In this document: piece after piece, positions 16,501 through 26,622 of the stretch | Layout: every line of letters starts with the position of its first letter | Numbering within the stretch: the stretch's first letter is position 1 | Source: Chitinophaga hostae | Lineage (GTDB): Bacteria > Bacteroidota > Bacteroidia > Chitinophagales > Chitinophagaceae | Length of the DNA: 64,000 bases | Assembly (NCBI RefSeq): GCF_018224885.1 | Contig: NZ_JAGTXB010000006.1 | Location: 186,001 to 250,000, forward strand | Direction: 5' to 3' | The notes under the pieces: model-generated | Database searches by the model: none | What the model saw: only the letters and a program-made list of their open reading frames with translations | Told to the model about the DNA's origin: nothing | Position numbers and translations under genes: made by a program

Positions 16501-17154
16501 ATGTTAAGATTATTTTCTTTCGCAAGGACTTTATTTCAAAAGCCTAAACCGTTTATTAATACTCAGAATTTTTGGGAAAGTCGGTACGCTTCTGGTGGGA
16601 ATTCCGGAGATGGTTCCTATGGCAGGCTTGCCGCTTTTAAAGCAGATGTTTTAAATAAATTTTTAGAAGAAAATAATATTAATACAGCGATTGAATTTGG
16701 ATGTGGGGATGGACATCAATTGGGCCTTATAAACTATAAGAATTATTTAGGGCTGGACATCTCCGAATCAGTGGTGAATGCATGTAGAAAGAAGTATGCA
16801 AACGATAGTTCTAAATCCTTTCTTGTTAACAATGAAGAAAGTATTAAGTCTTTAAGTTCAAGAAATAAGGCAGAGTTGGGTGTTTCCATGGATGTGCTCT
16901 ATCACCTTATAGAAAATGATTTGTTTGAAACATACATGAATTTGTTATTCGGTCAGGCTGAAAAATTTGTAATAATCTATTCTACGAACATTAATCAGCG
17001 GGATACTGATCATGTGCTTCATAGGAAATTTACCGATTGGATTGCAGCCAATAAAGCTGAATGGACATTAATAAAAGAAATTGAGAATCCTTACCCGGGA
17101 GTAGGCACACAAAAGTCCTTTGCGAATTTCTTTATCTACAAAAAAATAGTGTAA
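16501..17154 (+). CDS. Class I SAM-dependent methyltransferase-like protein
   Basis: 217 residues. Motif I is '[13 protein letters not shown]' (around residue 62), followed by '[18 protein letters not shown]' (motif post-I) and '[13 protein letters not shown]'. These place it in the class I methyltransferase fold. The acceptor is unknown; a sugar of the polysaccharide is the natural guess from its position between the epimerase and the WbpB-like gene. The Asn-, Lys-rich composition and lower GC than most neighbours are mild signs of a different origin. Confidence 0.75.
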   Translation: MLRLFSFARTLFQKPKPFINTQNFWESRYASGGNSGDGSYGRLAAFKADVLNKFLEENNINTAIEFGCGDGHQLGLINYKNYLGLDISESVVNACRKKYANDSSKSFLVNNEESIKSLSSRNKAELGVSMDVLYHLIENDLFETYMNLLFGQAEKFVIIYSTNINQRDTDHVLHRKFTDWIAANKAEWTLIKEIENPYPGVGTQKSFANFFIYKKIV

Positions 17155-17165
17155 ATCTATCGTTA

Positions 17166-18314
17166 ATGAGTAAAGTGTTAATTGTATTTGGGACAAGGCC
17201 TGAGGCTATTAAAATGGCTCCCCTGGTTCTTGGGTTGAAGAATGATGAGTTCTTTGATGTAAAGGTTTGTGTAACTGCCCAGCACAGAGAAATGTTAGAT
17301 CAGGTACTTGACTTTTTTCAAATACAGCCCGACTACGATTTGAATATTATGCAAACCGGGCAAACGTTGCATGGATTAACAGCTAAGCTGTTGGAAGCAA
17401 CAAAACCTATATTTGATGAGTTTAGGCCAGACTTTGTTTTTGTCCATGGTGATACAACTACTACAATGGCGACAAGTCTTGCGGCTTTTTATTCCGGTGT
17501 GAAGATATGTCATGTTGAAGCAGGGTTACGCACTTACAATATTTACTCGCCTTTCCCGGAGGAGATTAACAGGCGATTTACAGGACTCTTAACAAATTAT
17601 CATTTTGCACCAACTTTAACCGCGAGGAAACATTTGCTCGCGGAAGGTGTGAAACCTGAAACAATATGTGTTACCGGTAATACAGTGATCGATGCACTGT
17701 TTGAAAGCGTAGAAAAAGTTGAGAGTGGATTTTCAAGTGAAGAAATAACATTCCTAAAAAGTATTTTGCACGCTGATAAAGATCTTGTTCTGGTGACCGG
17801 CCATAGAAGAGAAAATCATGGTCAGGGATTCGAAAATATTTGTGAAGCTTTATCAGAGATAAGCAAGCTTGACAATGTTCAAATTATTTATCCGGTTCAT
17901 TTGAATCCAAATGTAAAGGATGTGGTATACGAAAAATTGTCTGGTTATGATAATATTAAACTTATAAGTCCACTCTCATATCCAAGTTTCATTTGGTTGA
18001 TGAACCGCTCCAAACTAATTTTAACAGATAGTGGTGGTGTGCAGGAGGAAGCTCCCAGTCTTGGTAAGCCTGTGTTAGTGATGCGTGATACAACTGAGCG
18101 GCCGGAAGCAGTTGAGGCGGGTACTGTTATTCTGGTTGGGACAGACAAGGAAAAGATATATACAAATTGCAAAAAATTGTTGGAAGACAAGGAGCACTAT
18201 AAGACAATGAGCATGCTGCAAAATCCTTATGGTGATGGGAAAGCGACTGAGCGCATTTTGGAATTCATGAAACAACAAGTTAATATTTTTAGTGATGTTG
18301 AAAAAGAGGCCTAA
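17166..18314 (+). CDS. Non-hydrolysing UDP-N-acetylglucosamine 2-epimerase family (WecB/WbpI-like)
   Basis: 382 residues with family blocks '[13 protein letters not shown]' (residues 7-19), '[10 protein letters not shown]', '[19 protein letters not shown]', 'GHRRENHG' and '[29 protein letters not shown]'. WecB makes UDP-ManNAc; WbpI epimerises UDP-GlcNAc(3NAc)A at C2 to UDP-ManNAc(3NAc)A. Because the other four steps of that route lie directly upstream, the WbpI role is more likely, but the sequence alone does not separate the two. Confidence 0.88.
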   Translation: MSKVLIVFGTRPEAIKMAPLVLGLKNDEFFDVKVCVTAQHREMLDQVLDFFQIQPDYDLNIMQTGQTLHGLTAKLLEATKPIFDEFRPDFVFVHGDTTTTMATSLAAFYSGVKICHVEAGLRTYNIYSPFPEEINRRFTGLLTNYHFAPTLTARKHLLAEGVKPETICVTGNTVIDALFESVEKVESGFSSEEITFLKSILHADKDLVLVTGHRRENHGQGFENICEALSEISKLDNVQIIYPVHLNPNVKDVVYEKLSGYDNIKLISPLSYPSFIWLMNRSKLILTDSGGVQEEAPSLGKPVLVMRDTTERPEAVEAGTVILVGTDKEKIYTNCKKLLEDKEHYKTMSMLQNPYGDGKATERILEFMKQQVNIFSDVEKEA

Positions 18315-19437
18315 ACTGGTTATTTTAAGCAGCAATTATCCGAGTTACGAAAATCATTATGGAGATGGCTTTGTGCACTCAAGGCTAAAGTATTACACCA
18401 TTGATTTTGATATTGTGGTAATTGGTTACAGGCCTTTTGAGGCATCCAGGAATTATGTTTATGAGGGGATTACCGTTCATAATCATTCCAGGAAGTCAGA
18501 TTTTGTGGCAGATATTGATGCGGAGAAGCCCGATGTAATGGGTATTCATTTTGTTGGAGGGTGGTTTTATGATGCGTTTCTAAAGAAACTCACCATTCCG
18601 GTTTTTATTTGGGTACATGGAGAAGAGGCTTTAGGTTGGTACAGGCGCATGTACTACATGAATTGGAAGAAAATCCGGGAATTTCTCACTTACGTGGCTA
18701 AAAATGTTTTTCAGCTATTCCACCTGCGTCGGATTATTCGTCATTCCAATAAGAACAGCAATATTAAATTTATCTTTGTTTCGGAATGGATGAAAAAAAT
18801 TGCTGAGACAGACACTTTCTGTAAGATTAAGCACTTTAATATTATTCCCAACCCAATTGATACGAGCCTTTTTCAATATAAGGAGAAAACATTAGAAAAG
18901 TCCAGGAAGATACTTCTCATCAGATCTTTTGAAACGAGAAAATATGCTAACGACATAGCAGTAGCTGCCATAAATTTATTGAGAGCGAAAGAAATATTCC
19001 CTACCCTGCAATTTGATATTTATGGGAAAGGGAAATTCTATGATAAAATAACGGCTTCCGTTGCTGACTTAGAGAATGTAAATTTACATAATCACTTGAT
19101 CCCTAATCACGAGATACCTGCCGTTCATAGTGAGTTTGGGATTTTTTTATGCCCCACCAGGCAAGATGCTCAGGGTGTTTCTATGTGTGAAGCCATGTCT
19201 AGCGGTTTAGTACCTGTTACAACTGATAATACTGCTATACCAGAGTTTGTAGAAAATGGAAAAACAGGATACCTGACAAGTAATGCGGAAGAACTAGCTT
19301 TGGCTATTGAGAAATTGGTGAATGACTATCCGCAATTCTCTTACATTTCAAAGAATGCTTCGGAAGCAATAAAGCTGAAGTCAGGTCATGAAACTGTTAT
19401 TGCTGCTGAGCTTAAATTATTGAATGAGGGAGTATAA
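18295..19437 (+). CDS. Glycosyltransferase family 4-type protein
   Basis: About 380 residues, GT-B fold. Signs: N-terminal '[21 protein letters not shown]', the linker '[11 protein letters not shown]', and the C-terminal donor block '[42 protein letters not shown]' with an E-x7-E type pair. ATG 18295 is preferred to the GTG three bases earlier. It overlaps the epimerase gene by 20 bp. Donor and acceptor sugars unknown. Confidence 0.83.
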   Translation: MLKKRPKLVILSSNYPSYENHYGDGFVHSRLKYYTIDFDIVVIGYRPFEASRNYVYEGITVHNHSRKSDFVADIDAEKPDVMGIHFVGGWFYDAFLKKLTIPVFIWVHGEEALGWYRRMYYMNWKKIREFLTYVAKNVFQLFHLRRIIRHSNKNSNIKFIFVSEWMKKIAETDTFCKIKHFNIIPNPIDTSLFQYKEKTLEKSRKILLIRSFETRKYANDIAVAAINLLRAKEIFPTLQFDIYGKGKFYDKITASVADLENVNLHNHLIPNHEIPAVHSEFGIFLCPTRQDAQGVSMCEAMSSGLVPVTTDNTAIPEFVENGKTGYLTSNAEELALAIEKLVNDYPQFSYISKNASEAIKLKSGHETVIAAELKLLNEGV

Positions 19438-20826
19438 ATGAATTTCTTAAAAACACTTGCGAAATTTTCTGTTGGAACCTGGATACAGGCTGCACTTGGC
19501 CTGATCACAACTCCAATTATAGCCTGGTTCATCACGCCGGAAGAGTTTGGGAAGGCATCCATGTTTACGCTGGCTTTTAGTCTAAGCCTCAATATTGCAT
19601 TGTTAGCCATAGATCAGGGGTATGCCCGTTTTTATAATGAATCCTCAGATAAGGGAAGTATCTTACGGGCTTCTTTGCTACCAATCGTATTTACTTGCTC
19701 GTTAAGCCTTGCATTGATAGAGCTTGGAAAGCATATCATTAGCCCTTTTCTTTTTGACACGCCGGATGGAAAGGATGTACATCTGTTATCAATCGCATTA
19801 ATTATAGGTGTGTTGTTGCGGATATCTACCATGACATTAAGGATGCAGGGGAGTGCTTCCCGGTTTTCTTTTATACAGGTAATCCAGGCAATTTTCAATT
19901 TCTGTTTTGTCGTACTATATGCCAAATTTGTTGCACCCAATTTTAAAGCAATACTTGTTGGCCTGATATTATCACAGTTCGTAGGTTTGGTATTTGGGCT
20001 TGCGTTCAACTATAAATTGTGGCTAACCCTTTTTAAAAGGGCGCCAATTAATAAAAAACTTATCGGACAGATATTACTTTATAGCCTGCCTTTTGTTCCT
20101 ACATTTTTGCTCGACTGGTTATTCCAGGGAGTAGATAGAACATTTCTGCGCAGCTATAGCGACTTTACGCAAATTGGTTTATATGCCACGGCGTCAAAAA
20201 TAGCCTTTAGCCTGAATGTTATACAAACGGGATTTACGTCATTTTGGTTCCCCTACTCATTGGAACGATATAAGAATCATCCCGATGATACAAGTGTATA
20301 TAAAACCATCTTTAACGCGTTGGTATTTACATTTGGTACACTTATTTTACTCATCATCCTTTTCCAGGATGTTGTGTTGATGATATTGCCCAAGTCTTAC
20401 TTTGGAGTTTTACCCATTTTTCCAATATTGCTTTTTATCCCGATGCTATATACACTGTCTGAGGTGACAGTGGTTGGTATCAATTATAAGCGTAAAACAT
20501 TTCAACACCTGTACATTATTTCCTCTTCCTTGGTTTCAAATGGAATAATTGCTTTTTTCCTTGTTAAGCCTTATGGTGCTCTAGGTGCTGCTATTTCAAT
20601 GCTGGGGGGCTACATAGTATTTTTCTGCTGTCGATCATATTTCGGCAGGAAAAATTACCATATAGACCTCGACATTAAGAAGCTGGTTATATCCCTTGGA
20701 GTTATTGCGCTGGCGGTTCTGTTGGCGGTTATATCTTCGCCTTTTTTCTATGTAGTCGGCATTCTGGGAATTGCTTTGCTTGTTTTCATGTACAAAAAAG
20801 ACCTTTTAGGTATTAAAAAAATATAA
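19438..20826 (+). CDS. Wzx-type polysaccharide flippase
   Basis: 462 residues with about 12-14 membrane segments and the MOP/PST layout; it starts 'FLKTLAKFSVGTWIQAALGLITTPIIAWFITPEEFGKASMF', as lipid-linked oligosaccharide flippases do. It would move undecaprenyl-linked repeat units to the periplasm. The start ATG directly follows the TAA of the glycosyltransferase. A 282 bp gap follows, the largest in the operon. Confidence 0.87.
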   Translation: MNFLKTLAKFSVGTWIQAALGLITTPIIAWFITPEEFGKASMFTLAFSLSLNIALLAIDQGYARFYNESSDKGSILRASLLPIVFTCSLSLALIELGKHIISPFLFDTPDGKDVHLLSIALIIGVLLRISTMTLRMQGSASRFSFIQVIQAIFNFCFVVLYAKFVAPNFKAILVGLILSQFVGLVFGLAFNYKLWLTLFKRAPINKKLIGQILLYSLPFVPTFLLDWLFQGVDRTFLRSYSDFTQIGLYATASKIAFSLNVIQTGFTSFWFPYSLERYKNHPDDTSVYKTIFNALVFTFGTLILLIILFQDVVLMILPKSYFGVLPIFPILLFIPMLYTLSEVTVVGINYKRKTFQHLYIISSSLVSNGIIAFFLVKPYGALGAAISMLGGYIVFFCCRSYFGRKNYHIDLDIKKLVISLGVIALAVLLAVISSPFFYVVGILGIALLVFMYKKDLLGIKKI

Positions 20827-20992
20827 ATATGTATCCGGTTGGACTGATTGAATCAGTATTAACCTGCTTTAAAATTGGATTAACCCAATATGGATAGCAA
20901 CTTGCTATGCCCCTGTAAATCTCCCGTTGAAATAGTTTTTTCTTTATTTAACCCAATATTATGAGTCCTATACTAGAGGGAGGAGAGATCTT

Positions 20993-21079
20993 ATGCGTAA
21001 CCATTATGTAGTAATCATTTATTGCCCATCTTACCGTGTAGGCCATGATGTGCCAGACTTCGTTAGTGTTGAGTTTTAA
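20993..21079 (+). CDS. Possible 28-codon small ORF in the wzx-hisH gap
   Basis: ATG CGT AAC ... TTT TAA encodes MRNHYVVIIYCPSYRVGHDV followed by PDFVSVEF. A purine-rich GAGGGAGGAGAG stands just upstream, which would be a strong Shine-Dalgarno site in other phyla but is unusual here. No family match known to me. It may equally be a remnant left by rearrangement between two modules of the locus. Confidence 0.2.
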   Translation: MRNHYVVIIYCPSYRVGHDVPDFVSVEF

Positions 21080-21108
21080 CTTATTGAGAAAAATAAAGGA
21101 ATGATATT

Positions 21109-21726
21109 ATGATATCAATAGTAGATTATGGGTTTGGAAACCTGGGGTCGATAAAGAACATGTTGGATTACCTTGGACATGAAAACGAAATAGTGGAAGA
21201 GCCTGAGCAAATACTGCACAGCAGTAAAATTATATTGCCGGGGGTGGGGTCCTTCGACCAGGGTATGAAGGCGTTAAATGAAAAGGGATGGGTTTCGGTT
21301 CTTAATCAGAAAGTGCTGGAAGAGCGGATCCCCGTTCTGGGTATTTGTTTGGGAATGCAATTAATGACCCAAGACAGTGAAGAAGGAACAGAGAAAGGAC
21401 TTGGGTGGATAAGTGCACAAACAAAGAAATTTGTATTCCCCGCGGACACTGGTTTAAAAATTCCGCATATGGGCTGGAACAAGGTAAATGTTATGGGAGA
21501 AAGCCCACTTCACCGGCAATTAACCGAGCTCGAAGAGATTCGTTATTACTTTGTACACTCTTACTTTGTTCAGCCTTTGGAAACAGATAATGTGATTTTT
21601 TCCTGCAACTACGGAGGCGGTTTTTGTGCCGCTTTCCAATACGACAACATTTTTGGAACACAATTTCATCCGGAAAAGAGCCATCAGTTCGGATTGAAGC
21701 TTTTACACAATTTTTCGTTGCTATAG
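21109..21726 (+). CDS. HisH-type glutamine amidotransferase for sugar acetamidino formation
   Basis: 205 residues, class I glutaminase: nucleophile Cys80 in 'VLGICLGMQLM' and the His187/Glu189 pair in 'FHPEKS'. In histidine synthesis HisH feeds ammonia to HisF, but here it lies with a HisF-like gene and a WbpG/PseA-like gene inside a polysaccharide locus, as in Pseudomonas aeruginosa O5. It therefore most likely supplies ammonia for turning an N-acetyl group into an acetamidino group. No other his genes are nearby. Confidence 0.85.
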   Translation: MISIVDYGFGNLGSIKNMLDYLGHENEIVEEPEQILHSSKIILPGVGSFDQGMKALNEKGWVSVLNQKVLEERIPVLGICLGMQLMTQDSEEGTEKGLGWISAQTKKFVFPADTGLKIPHMGWNKVNVMGESPLHRQLTELEEIRYYFVHSYFVQPLETDNVIFSCNYGGGFCAAFQYDNIFGTQFHPEKSHQFGLKLLHNFSLL

Positions 21727-21744
21727 CTAATAGTTATTTAATCC

Positions 21745-22509
21745 ATGCTTAAAGTTAGAGTTATACCCAGTTTGTTACTGGCAGACGGTGGACTGGTGAA
21801 AACGGAAAAATTCCGGAATGCCAAATATCTGGGAGATCCGATCAATACGGTAAAGATTTTTAACGAAAAGGAAGTTGACGAGCTCATTTTTATCGATATC
21901 CAATGCTCACAACAAAAAAAGAAGCCATCTCTGGAGGTCATTAAAGATCTCGCCTCGGAATGCTTTATGCCACTTTCATACGGCGGTGGAATCGACTCGC
22001 TAGTACAAATTGAACAGATTTTGAAGATTGGGGTTGAAAAAGTGGTAATTAATCATCATGCACTTTACCATCCCGCGTTTCTTTCATCAGCTTCCCAAAA
22101 TTTTGCACAATCCACTATCGTGGGCGCCATGGATATAAAAAAGAATCTATGGGGTAACTATATGGTGTACGACCATGTAAAAAAGAAGACGCTCGATATA
22201 TCTCCTGTTGAGTATGCCAAACGACTGGAGTCATTGGGTTGTGGTGAGCTCTTTATAAATAATGTTGACAGGGAAGGGACTTATCTCGGTTTTGATCTGA
22301 AAATAATTGAAATGATAACTGCTGCCGTTGGCATTCCCGTAACGGTTTGCGGAGGTGCCTCAAAGCTAACGGATATTACCTTGGCTGCCGAAGCAGGGGC
22401 TTCTGCAGTGGCTATTGGAAGCCTTTTCGTATACCAGGGTCCTCACCGTGCCGTCTTGATATCTTATCCAAGTTTTAATAAATTAAAAGAATTATTATCT
22501 CATGCCTAG
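21745..22509 (+). CDS. HisF-like subunit (AglZ/HisF2 type) of the acetamidino system
   Basis: 254 residues, a TIM barrel related to HisF ('KVRVIPSLLLADGGLVKTEKF', 'FMPLSYGGGIDSL', 'GAMDIKKN', 'VTVCGGASKLTDI', 'AVAIGSLFVYQG'). In true HisF, residue 11 is the catalytic Asp (CLD); here position 11 appears to be Leu (SLL), whereas the second Asp, in GAMDIKK, is kept. This suggests the barrel works as an ammonia conduit instead of making imidazole glycerol phosphate. It overlaps the next gene by 8 bp. Confidence 0.85.
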   Translation: MLKVRVIPSLLLADGGLVKTEKFRNAKYLGDPINTVKIFNEKEVDELIFIDIQCSQQKKKPSLEVIKDLASECFMPLSYGGGIDSLVQIEQILKIGVEKVVINHHALYHPAFLSSASQNFAQSTIVGAMDIKKNLWGNYMVYDHVKKKTLDISPVEYAKRLESLGCGELFINNVDREGTYLGFDLKIIEMITAAVGIPVTVCGGASKLTDITLAAEAGASAVAIGSLFVYQGPHRAVLISYPSFNKLKELLSHA

Positions 22510-23614
22510 TAACATCCAAGTATGTACCCGTTGTGTTATGGATACAACTGATCCGGAAATTTTATTTGATAATAATGGCGTATGCAATTATTGTCAGTAT
22601 CTTGAAAAAATTTTACCTAATTACTATTTTACGCAGGAACAGGAAGAGAAGAGTCTGCTTGACATCCGGCAACAAATAAAAAAAGACCAGCGTGGCGTAT
22701 ATGATTCAATAATTGGGGTTAGTGGAGGGGTGGACAGTTCCTATACCGTTTATCTAGCCCATAAAATGGGATTAAATCCTTTGTGTGTGCATTTTGATAA
22801 CGGCTGGAATTCATCCATAGCTGTATCCAACATTAAGAAAATGGTGGAAAAATATGGATTTGACCTGGAAACTTATGTTATTAATTGGGCAGAATTCAGA
22901 GATTTGCAGCGTTCTTTCTTTAAGGCAGGTGTAATAGATATAGAAATGCTGACGGACCATGCTATTATGGCAACTATGTTTGATATTAGAAAAAAACATG
23001 GTATAAGATATGTTTTGTCTGGCGTCAATATCAGAACTGAAAATGGAATGCCGAATTCGTGGTTATGGAGAAAGCAGGACCTTGTAAACATTAGAGATAT
23101 TCAGAAGAAATTTGGTACAATGCCTATAAAAGCATTTCCTACCATGAGTTCTATCAGATTAAAATTATCAAAACTGTTTAAACTGGGTGGAGTTTATGTA
23201 GAGATACTTAATAAAATCAACTACAGTAAACATGATGCAATAAGGACCCTGCAAGCGGAATTTGGGTGGGAAGACTATGGTGGCAAACACTATGAATCTA
23301 CCTTTACCAAGTTCTATCAGGCCTATATTTTATTAAAAAAGTTTAATGTTGATAAAAGAAAGGTACATTTATCAGCTTTAATCAGGAATAGTGAAATATC
23401 CCGTGAGGAAGCACTGAGGGAACTTGAACAGGAACCGTATGCCCCAGCTGATTTTAAAAAGGATAAAGCTTATGTTTTGAAGAAGCTTGGCTTTACTGAA
23501 ACTGAGTTTGATCAGATAATGAATGAAAAGCCGAAAGCACACCTGGACTACAGGAGTGATGAATGGCTTATTCTTCTCTGGCTGAAAATGAAAGGGAAGA
23601 AGAAGATGAGTTGA
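22502..23614 (+). CDS. N-acetyl sugar amidotransferase (WbpG/PseA-like)
   Basis: 370 residues. Four cysteines (C8, C11, C28, C31) in 'CTRCVMD...CNYC' form a probable zinc site, and the PP-loop SGGVDS at residues 74-79 marks the ATP-pyrophosphatase fold. WbpG and PseA use ATP and ammonia to make an acetamidino group on a diamino sugar. Together with the HisH and HisF2 genes just upstream it forms the complete three-part set, which would act on the 2,3-diacetamido uronic acid made by the first genes of this operon. Confidence 0.9.
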   Translation: MPSNIQVCTRCVMDTTDPEILFDNNGVCNYCQYLEKILPNYYFTQEQEEKSLLDIRQQIKKDQRGVYDSIIGVSGGVDSSYTVYLAHKMGLNPLCVHFDNGWNSSIAVSNIKKMVEKYGFDLETYVINWAEFRDLQRSFFKAGVIDIEMLTDHAIMATMFDIRKKHGIRYVLSGVNIRTENGMPNSWLWRKQDLVNIRDIQKKFGTMPIKAFPTMSSIRLKLSKLFKLGGVYVEILNKINYSKHDAIRTLQAEFGWEDYGGKHYESTFTKFYQAYILLKKFNVDKRKVHLSALIRNSEISREEALRELEQEPYAPADFKKDKAYVLKKLGFTETEFDQIMNEKPKAHLDYRSDEWLILLWLKMKGKKKMS

Positions 23615-23643
23615 CCGAAAAAATATTATAAACCATAAAAAAT

Positions 23644-24174
23644 ATGATGCTTGTTTTTCGTAGGGCCAGTGTTTTATTGGGGTTCGTAGGCTACAGAATT
23701 GTAAAGAATATGCCTGATATTCCCGTATTTGGATTCAATTTGTTTGGGAAATGCCGGATATTTTTTACCCGTTTGCTTATCGATAAATGTGGCGACTTTG
23801 TGGTTGTCGAAAAAGGAGCATCTTTTGGAAGAAGAATTACCCTGGGTAACTATTCAGCAATTGGCGTAAATGCGTGGATTAAAGGTAAGGTTACCATTGG
23901 TAACTATGTTTTAATGGGGCCAAATGTTACTATTTTAACCCAAAACCACATTTTTTCAAGAACAGACACACCTATATACTATCAGGGAGCTACGCCGGAA
24001 ATGCCGGTAATTATTGAGGATGATGTTTGGATCGGGCAAAATGTTATTATTTTGCCGGGTCTTCGCATTTGCCAGGGAGCAATTGTGGCAGCAGGGGCGG
24101 TCGTGACAAAAGACGTCCCTCCTTACATGATTGTTGGAGGAAACCCGGCGCGAATAATTAAAAAAAGAGAATAG
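23644..24174 (+). CDS. Hexapeptide-repeat acyltransferase (WcaF/maltose O-acetyltransferase type)
   Basis: 176 residues. A hydrophobic N-terminal 35 residues is followed by left-handed beta-helix repeats ('[31 protein letters not shown]') with the usual loop '[12 protein letters not shown]' holding the catalytic-type His, and '[45 protein letters not shown]'. It probably O-acetylates the polysaccharide or its repeat unit. Acceptor unknown. Confidence 0.82.
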   Translation: MMLVFRRASVLLGFVGYRIVKNMPDIPVFGFNLFGKCRIFFTRLLIDKCGDFVVVEKGASFGRRITLGNYSAIGVNAWIKGKVTIGNYVLMGPNVTILTQNHIFSRTDTPIYYQGATPEMPVIIEDDVWIGQNVIILPGLRICQGAIVAAGAVVTKDVPPYMIVGGNPARIIKKRE

Positions 24175-24183
24175 CTCCTGAAC

Positions 24184-25383
24184 ATGAATATAAACATTAT
24201 AATTTTTTCGGACCTTGACCCAAGTAATGGAGGTGTTGAAACATGGCTCCGGCTTTTCCTAAACGAAATAAACACAAAAGGTCACCAACAATCCTTTGAT
24301 ACCATCAATATCTTTTATAAGGAGGACCCCCAAAAGCAGGTATCATTAGTTAGAAGCAGTATAGAAGGATTAATTAATTATAGGCCGATATTGCTTTCTG
24401 AGAAAAAAGGGTTGTTTTTTAACTTCCTAAAACTCTTCAAATTTCACCATGAGGCGATCAGGCAAATAAAAAAAGACAAAGGTGATATTGTTATTTCAAT
24501 AGGGAGTTACCCTACCGGTATTTTTAACTGGATATCCCTGTATCTTTTAGGATATCGGAAAAAAGTAAAACACCTGGTGTGGTTAAGAACTACACTGAGC
24601 AAACATATCCGGAACCATCAATCCCGCATTTTTTCTAAACCTATTTTTTCCCTGGAAAGTAAATCATTGAAAGACGCCAATATGGTGATTGCTAACGGAT
24701 GGGATACCCGGGAAAATTATATTAATGAGTATAAAATAGATTCAGAAGTTATCCCCAATGCCATTGATATCAGGAGATATGTGAATGTATCTTCTCTTAA
24801 AAATCTGGATAGCAAGCCAGTAAAAATTGCATTTATTGGCAGATTTTACGAAGCAAAAGGTGCTGGCAACTTTATTGATGCAATCAACATCTTTAACCAG
24901 AAGTATCCTGCTTTGAAGGAAGCGATCTCATTTGTATTTGTAGGGTGGGGGGAGAAGAAGGTGGAGGAGTTTGCAACTAATACGTCCAATTGCGAACTGA
25001 TTGGGAGAATATCCAATGACCGGATGCACGAATTGTTGGGGAGTGTTCATGGTGGTGTAGCTTTAACCAAGGCCAACAACACAGAAGCGGGAGGAAGCGG
25101 TGTTTCAAACAATTTGTTGGAGCTCATGGTGACTGGCCGACTCATTATTGCTTACGATAACGCCATCTTCAATCAATTCCCACGAAAGGATTTCATGTTG
25201 TTTGTAAAGGAAAACGACAACGAGGAGCTTGCTGCCTGTTTTGCCAGGATTGCCGAAAACCCCCATCAATACTTCTATTTAGGTGAAAATGCAAAAGAAT
25301 ATGCTGCTTCTTTTTCTATAGAAAATCATGTACAATTGCTAACTGATGCAGTTAGAACAGTTTACATTAATAGAATTGATTAA
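24184..25383 (+). CDS. Glycosyltransferase family 4-type protein
   Basis: 399 residues, GT-B fold: 'NIIIFSDLDPSNGGVETWLRLFLNEI' at the start, the linker 'SEVIPNAIDIRRYV', then 'KIAFIGRFYEAKGAGNFIDAINIF' and 'GVSNNLLELMVTGRLIIAYDNAIFNQFP'. The gene lies 9 bp after the acyltransferase and 2 bp before the polymerase gene. Sugar specificity unknown. Confidence 0.83.
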   Translation: MNINIIIFSDLDPSNGGVETWLRLFLNEINTKGHQQSFDTINIFYKEDPQKQVSLVRSSIEGLINYRPILLSEKKGLFFNFLKLFKFHHEAIRQIKKDKGDIVISIGSYPTGIFNWISLYLLGYRKKVKHLVWLRTTLSKHIRNHQSRIFSKPIFSLESKSLKDANMVIANGWDTRENYINEYKIDSEVIPNAIDIRRYVNVSSLKNLDSKPVKIAFIGRFYEAKGAGNFIDAINIFNQKYPALKEAISFVFVGWGEKKVEEFATNTSNCELIGRISNDRMHELLGSVHGGVALTKANNTEAGGSGVSNNLLELMVTGRLIIAYDNAIFNQFPRKDFMLFVKENDNEELAACFARIAENPHQYFYLGENAKEYAASFSIENHVQLLTDAVRTVYINRID

Positions 25384-25385
25384 TT

Positions 25386-26615
25386 ATGGGAGGGCATGCA
25401 CTTAATCGTTTTTTCTTATTCATATTAGTGATAATGGTTCCGATTTTCGATAGTTTGACGGGACTATTGGTAAGAGGAGACACGTTATCAAGCGGTGGGA
25501 TAGGTACGCCGTCCCAATTGATTCGTTTTGCCCTGATAGGGCTTTCTATTGTCATTATCCAATCGCGGCAACGTTACACCATACTCCTTATAGCCTCATT
25601 GTATCTTATATCAATGGAAACGGCTGCCTTCGTTGCACATCAGAGTATTAAGGGGCTGTTGATAGGTCTGGTTTTTTCCTATAAATTCGTATATGCGGCC
25701 TTTATATTTTTTGCATTAGATAAAATCTTTACCAAAGAAGATTATACAGAGCAAGACATATTACTGCTTATTTATAAGTTTACATGGTTTTTATGTGTAG
25801 TTTTCTTAATAGGCAACTTGTTGGCTATTAAAACGGGTATCTCTGGCTCGTTCTTCAGATCACAAGGCTTATTTTCCTCCGGTAATGGATTAGGAGTATT
25901 GATTGGTGTATTATCCCTGCTATTAAGATACGGTTTTCAAAAAGGATTTCTAACGGAAACCATCCATAAGATGGTTTACTGGTTATCCTTGATTTGTCTG
26001 GTACTGATAGCTACCAAGGCTTCCGTTATTTTCTTGATGGTAAACCTTATTTTTGCCGTCGGGAAGCTTCCTGCTATTTTTAGATATATTTTTTTAATAA
26101 TATTTATATCGGTCGTGTGGATCTATTGGACACCGATAAGCAATGCCTTACAAATAGCTTTTGAACTTATTATTTTCAGGTTTGAACATAAATCATCCTG
26201 GTTAGGGTTTATATTAAGTGGTCGTGAGGATTATCTGGACAAAGCATTCAGTTCTTTCAACAGATCATCTTTTTTATTATTAAGAACTGTTTTTGGAGCT
26301 GGTTCATTCCTGTCTTATGAGCTGCCTGGGGAGCTGTCGTTAAATTATAAGATGCTCGAGATGGATAGCTTCGATACATTTTTCTTTTACGGCTTGTTGG
26401 GATTGGTGCTGTATTTTGCCTTAATTTTTTATTGTACAAGAATGGCATTTCGACAAAGCAGGATATTGGGCTGGTGTAGTGTTACGCTGTTTGCCCATTC
26501 CGTTTTTGCGGGGCATACACTATATAATGGATTATCCGCTACGGGTATAGTATTTATTTTATTGATAATAAAGCATAGTAAAAAACGCAGGCAGTATGAG
26601 TTAGCACTGCAATAG
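25386..26615 (+). CDS. O-antigen polymerase-like membrane protein (Wzy candidate)
   Basis: 409 residues with about ten to twelve hydrophobic segments and a large loop around residues 255-320 ('GFILSGREDYLDKAFSSFNRSSFLL'), a layout found in Wzy and O-antigen ligase proteins, which share little sequence. 'RSQGLFSSGNGLGVLIGVLS' resembles the short motif between central helices of these proteins. It is the only polymerase-like gene of the locus, so it is the Wzy candidate. Confidence 0.75.
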   Translation: MGGHALNRFFLFILVIMVPIFDSLTGLLVRGDTLSSGGIGTPSQLIRFALIGLSIVIIQSRQRYTILLIASLYLISMETAAFVAHQSIKGLLIGLVFSYKFVYAAFIFFALDKIFTKEDYTEQDILLLIYKFTWFLCVVFLIGNLLAIKTGISGSFFRSQGLFSSGNGLGVLIGVLSLLLRYGFQKGFLTETIHKMVYWLSLICLVLIATKASVIFLMVNLIFAVGKLPAIFRYIFLIIFISVVWIYWTPISNALQIAFELIIFRFEHKSSWLGFILSGREDYLDKAFSSFNRSSFLLLRTVFGAGSFLSYELPGELSLNYKMLEMDSFDTFFFYGLLGLVLYFALIFYCTRMAFRQSRILGWCSVTLFAHSVFAGHTLYNGLSATGIVFILLIIKHSKKRRQYELALQ

Positions 26616-26622
26616 TATTAAT

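Noticed and set aside
21109..22509. hisH and hisF as histidine biosynthesis genes
   Set aside because: No other his genes are present, they adjoin a WbpG-like gene in a polysaccharide operon, and the HisF position-11 Asp seems to be replaced.
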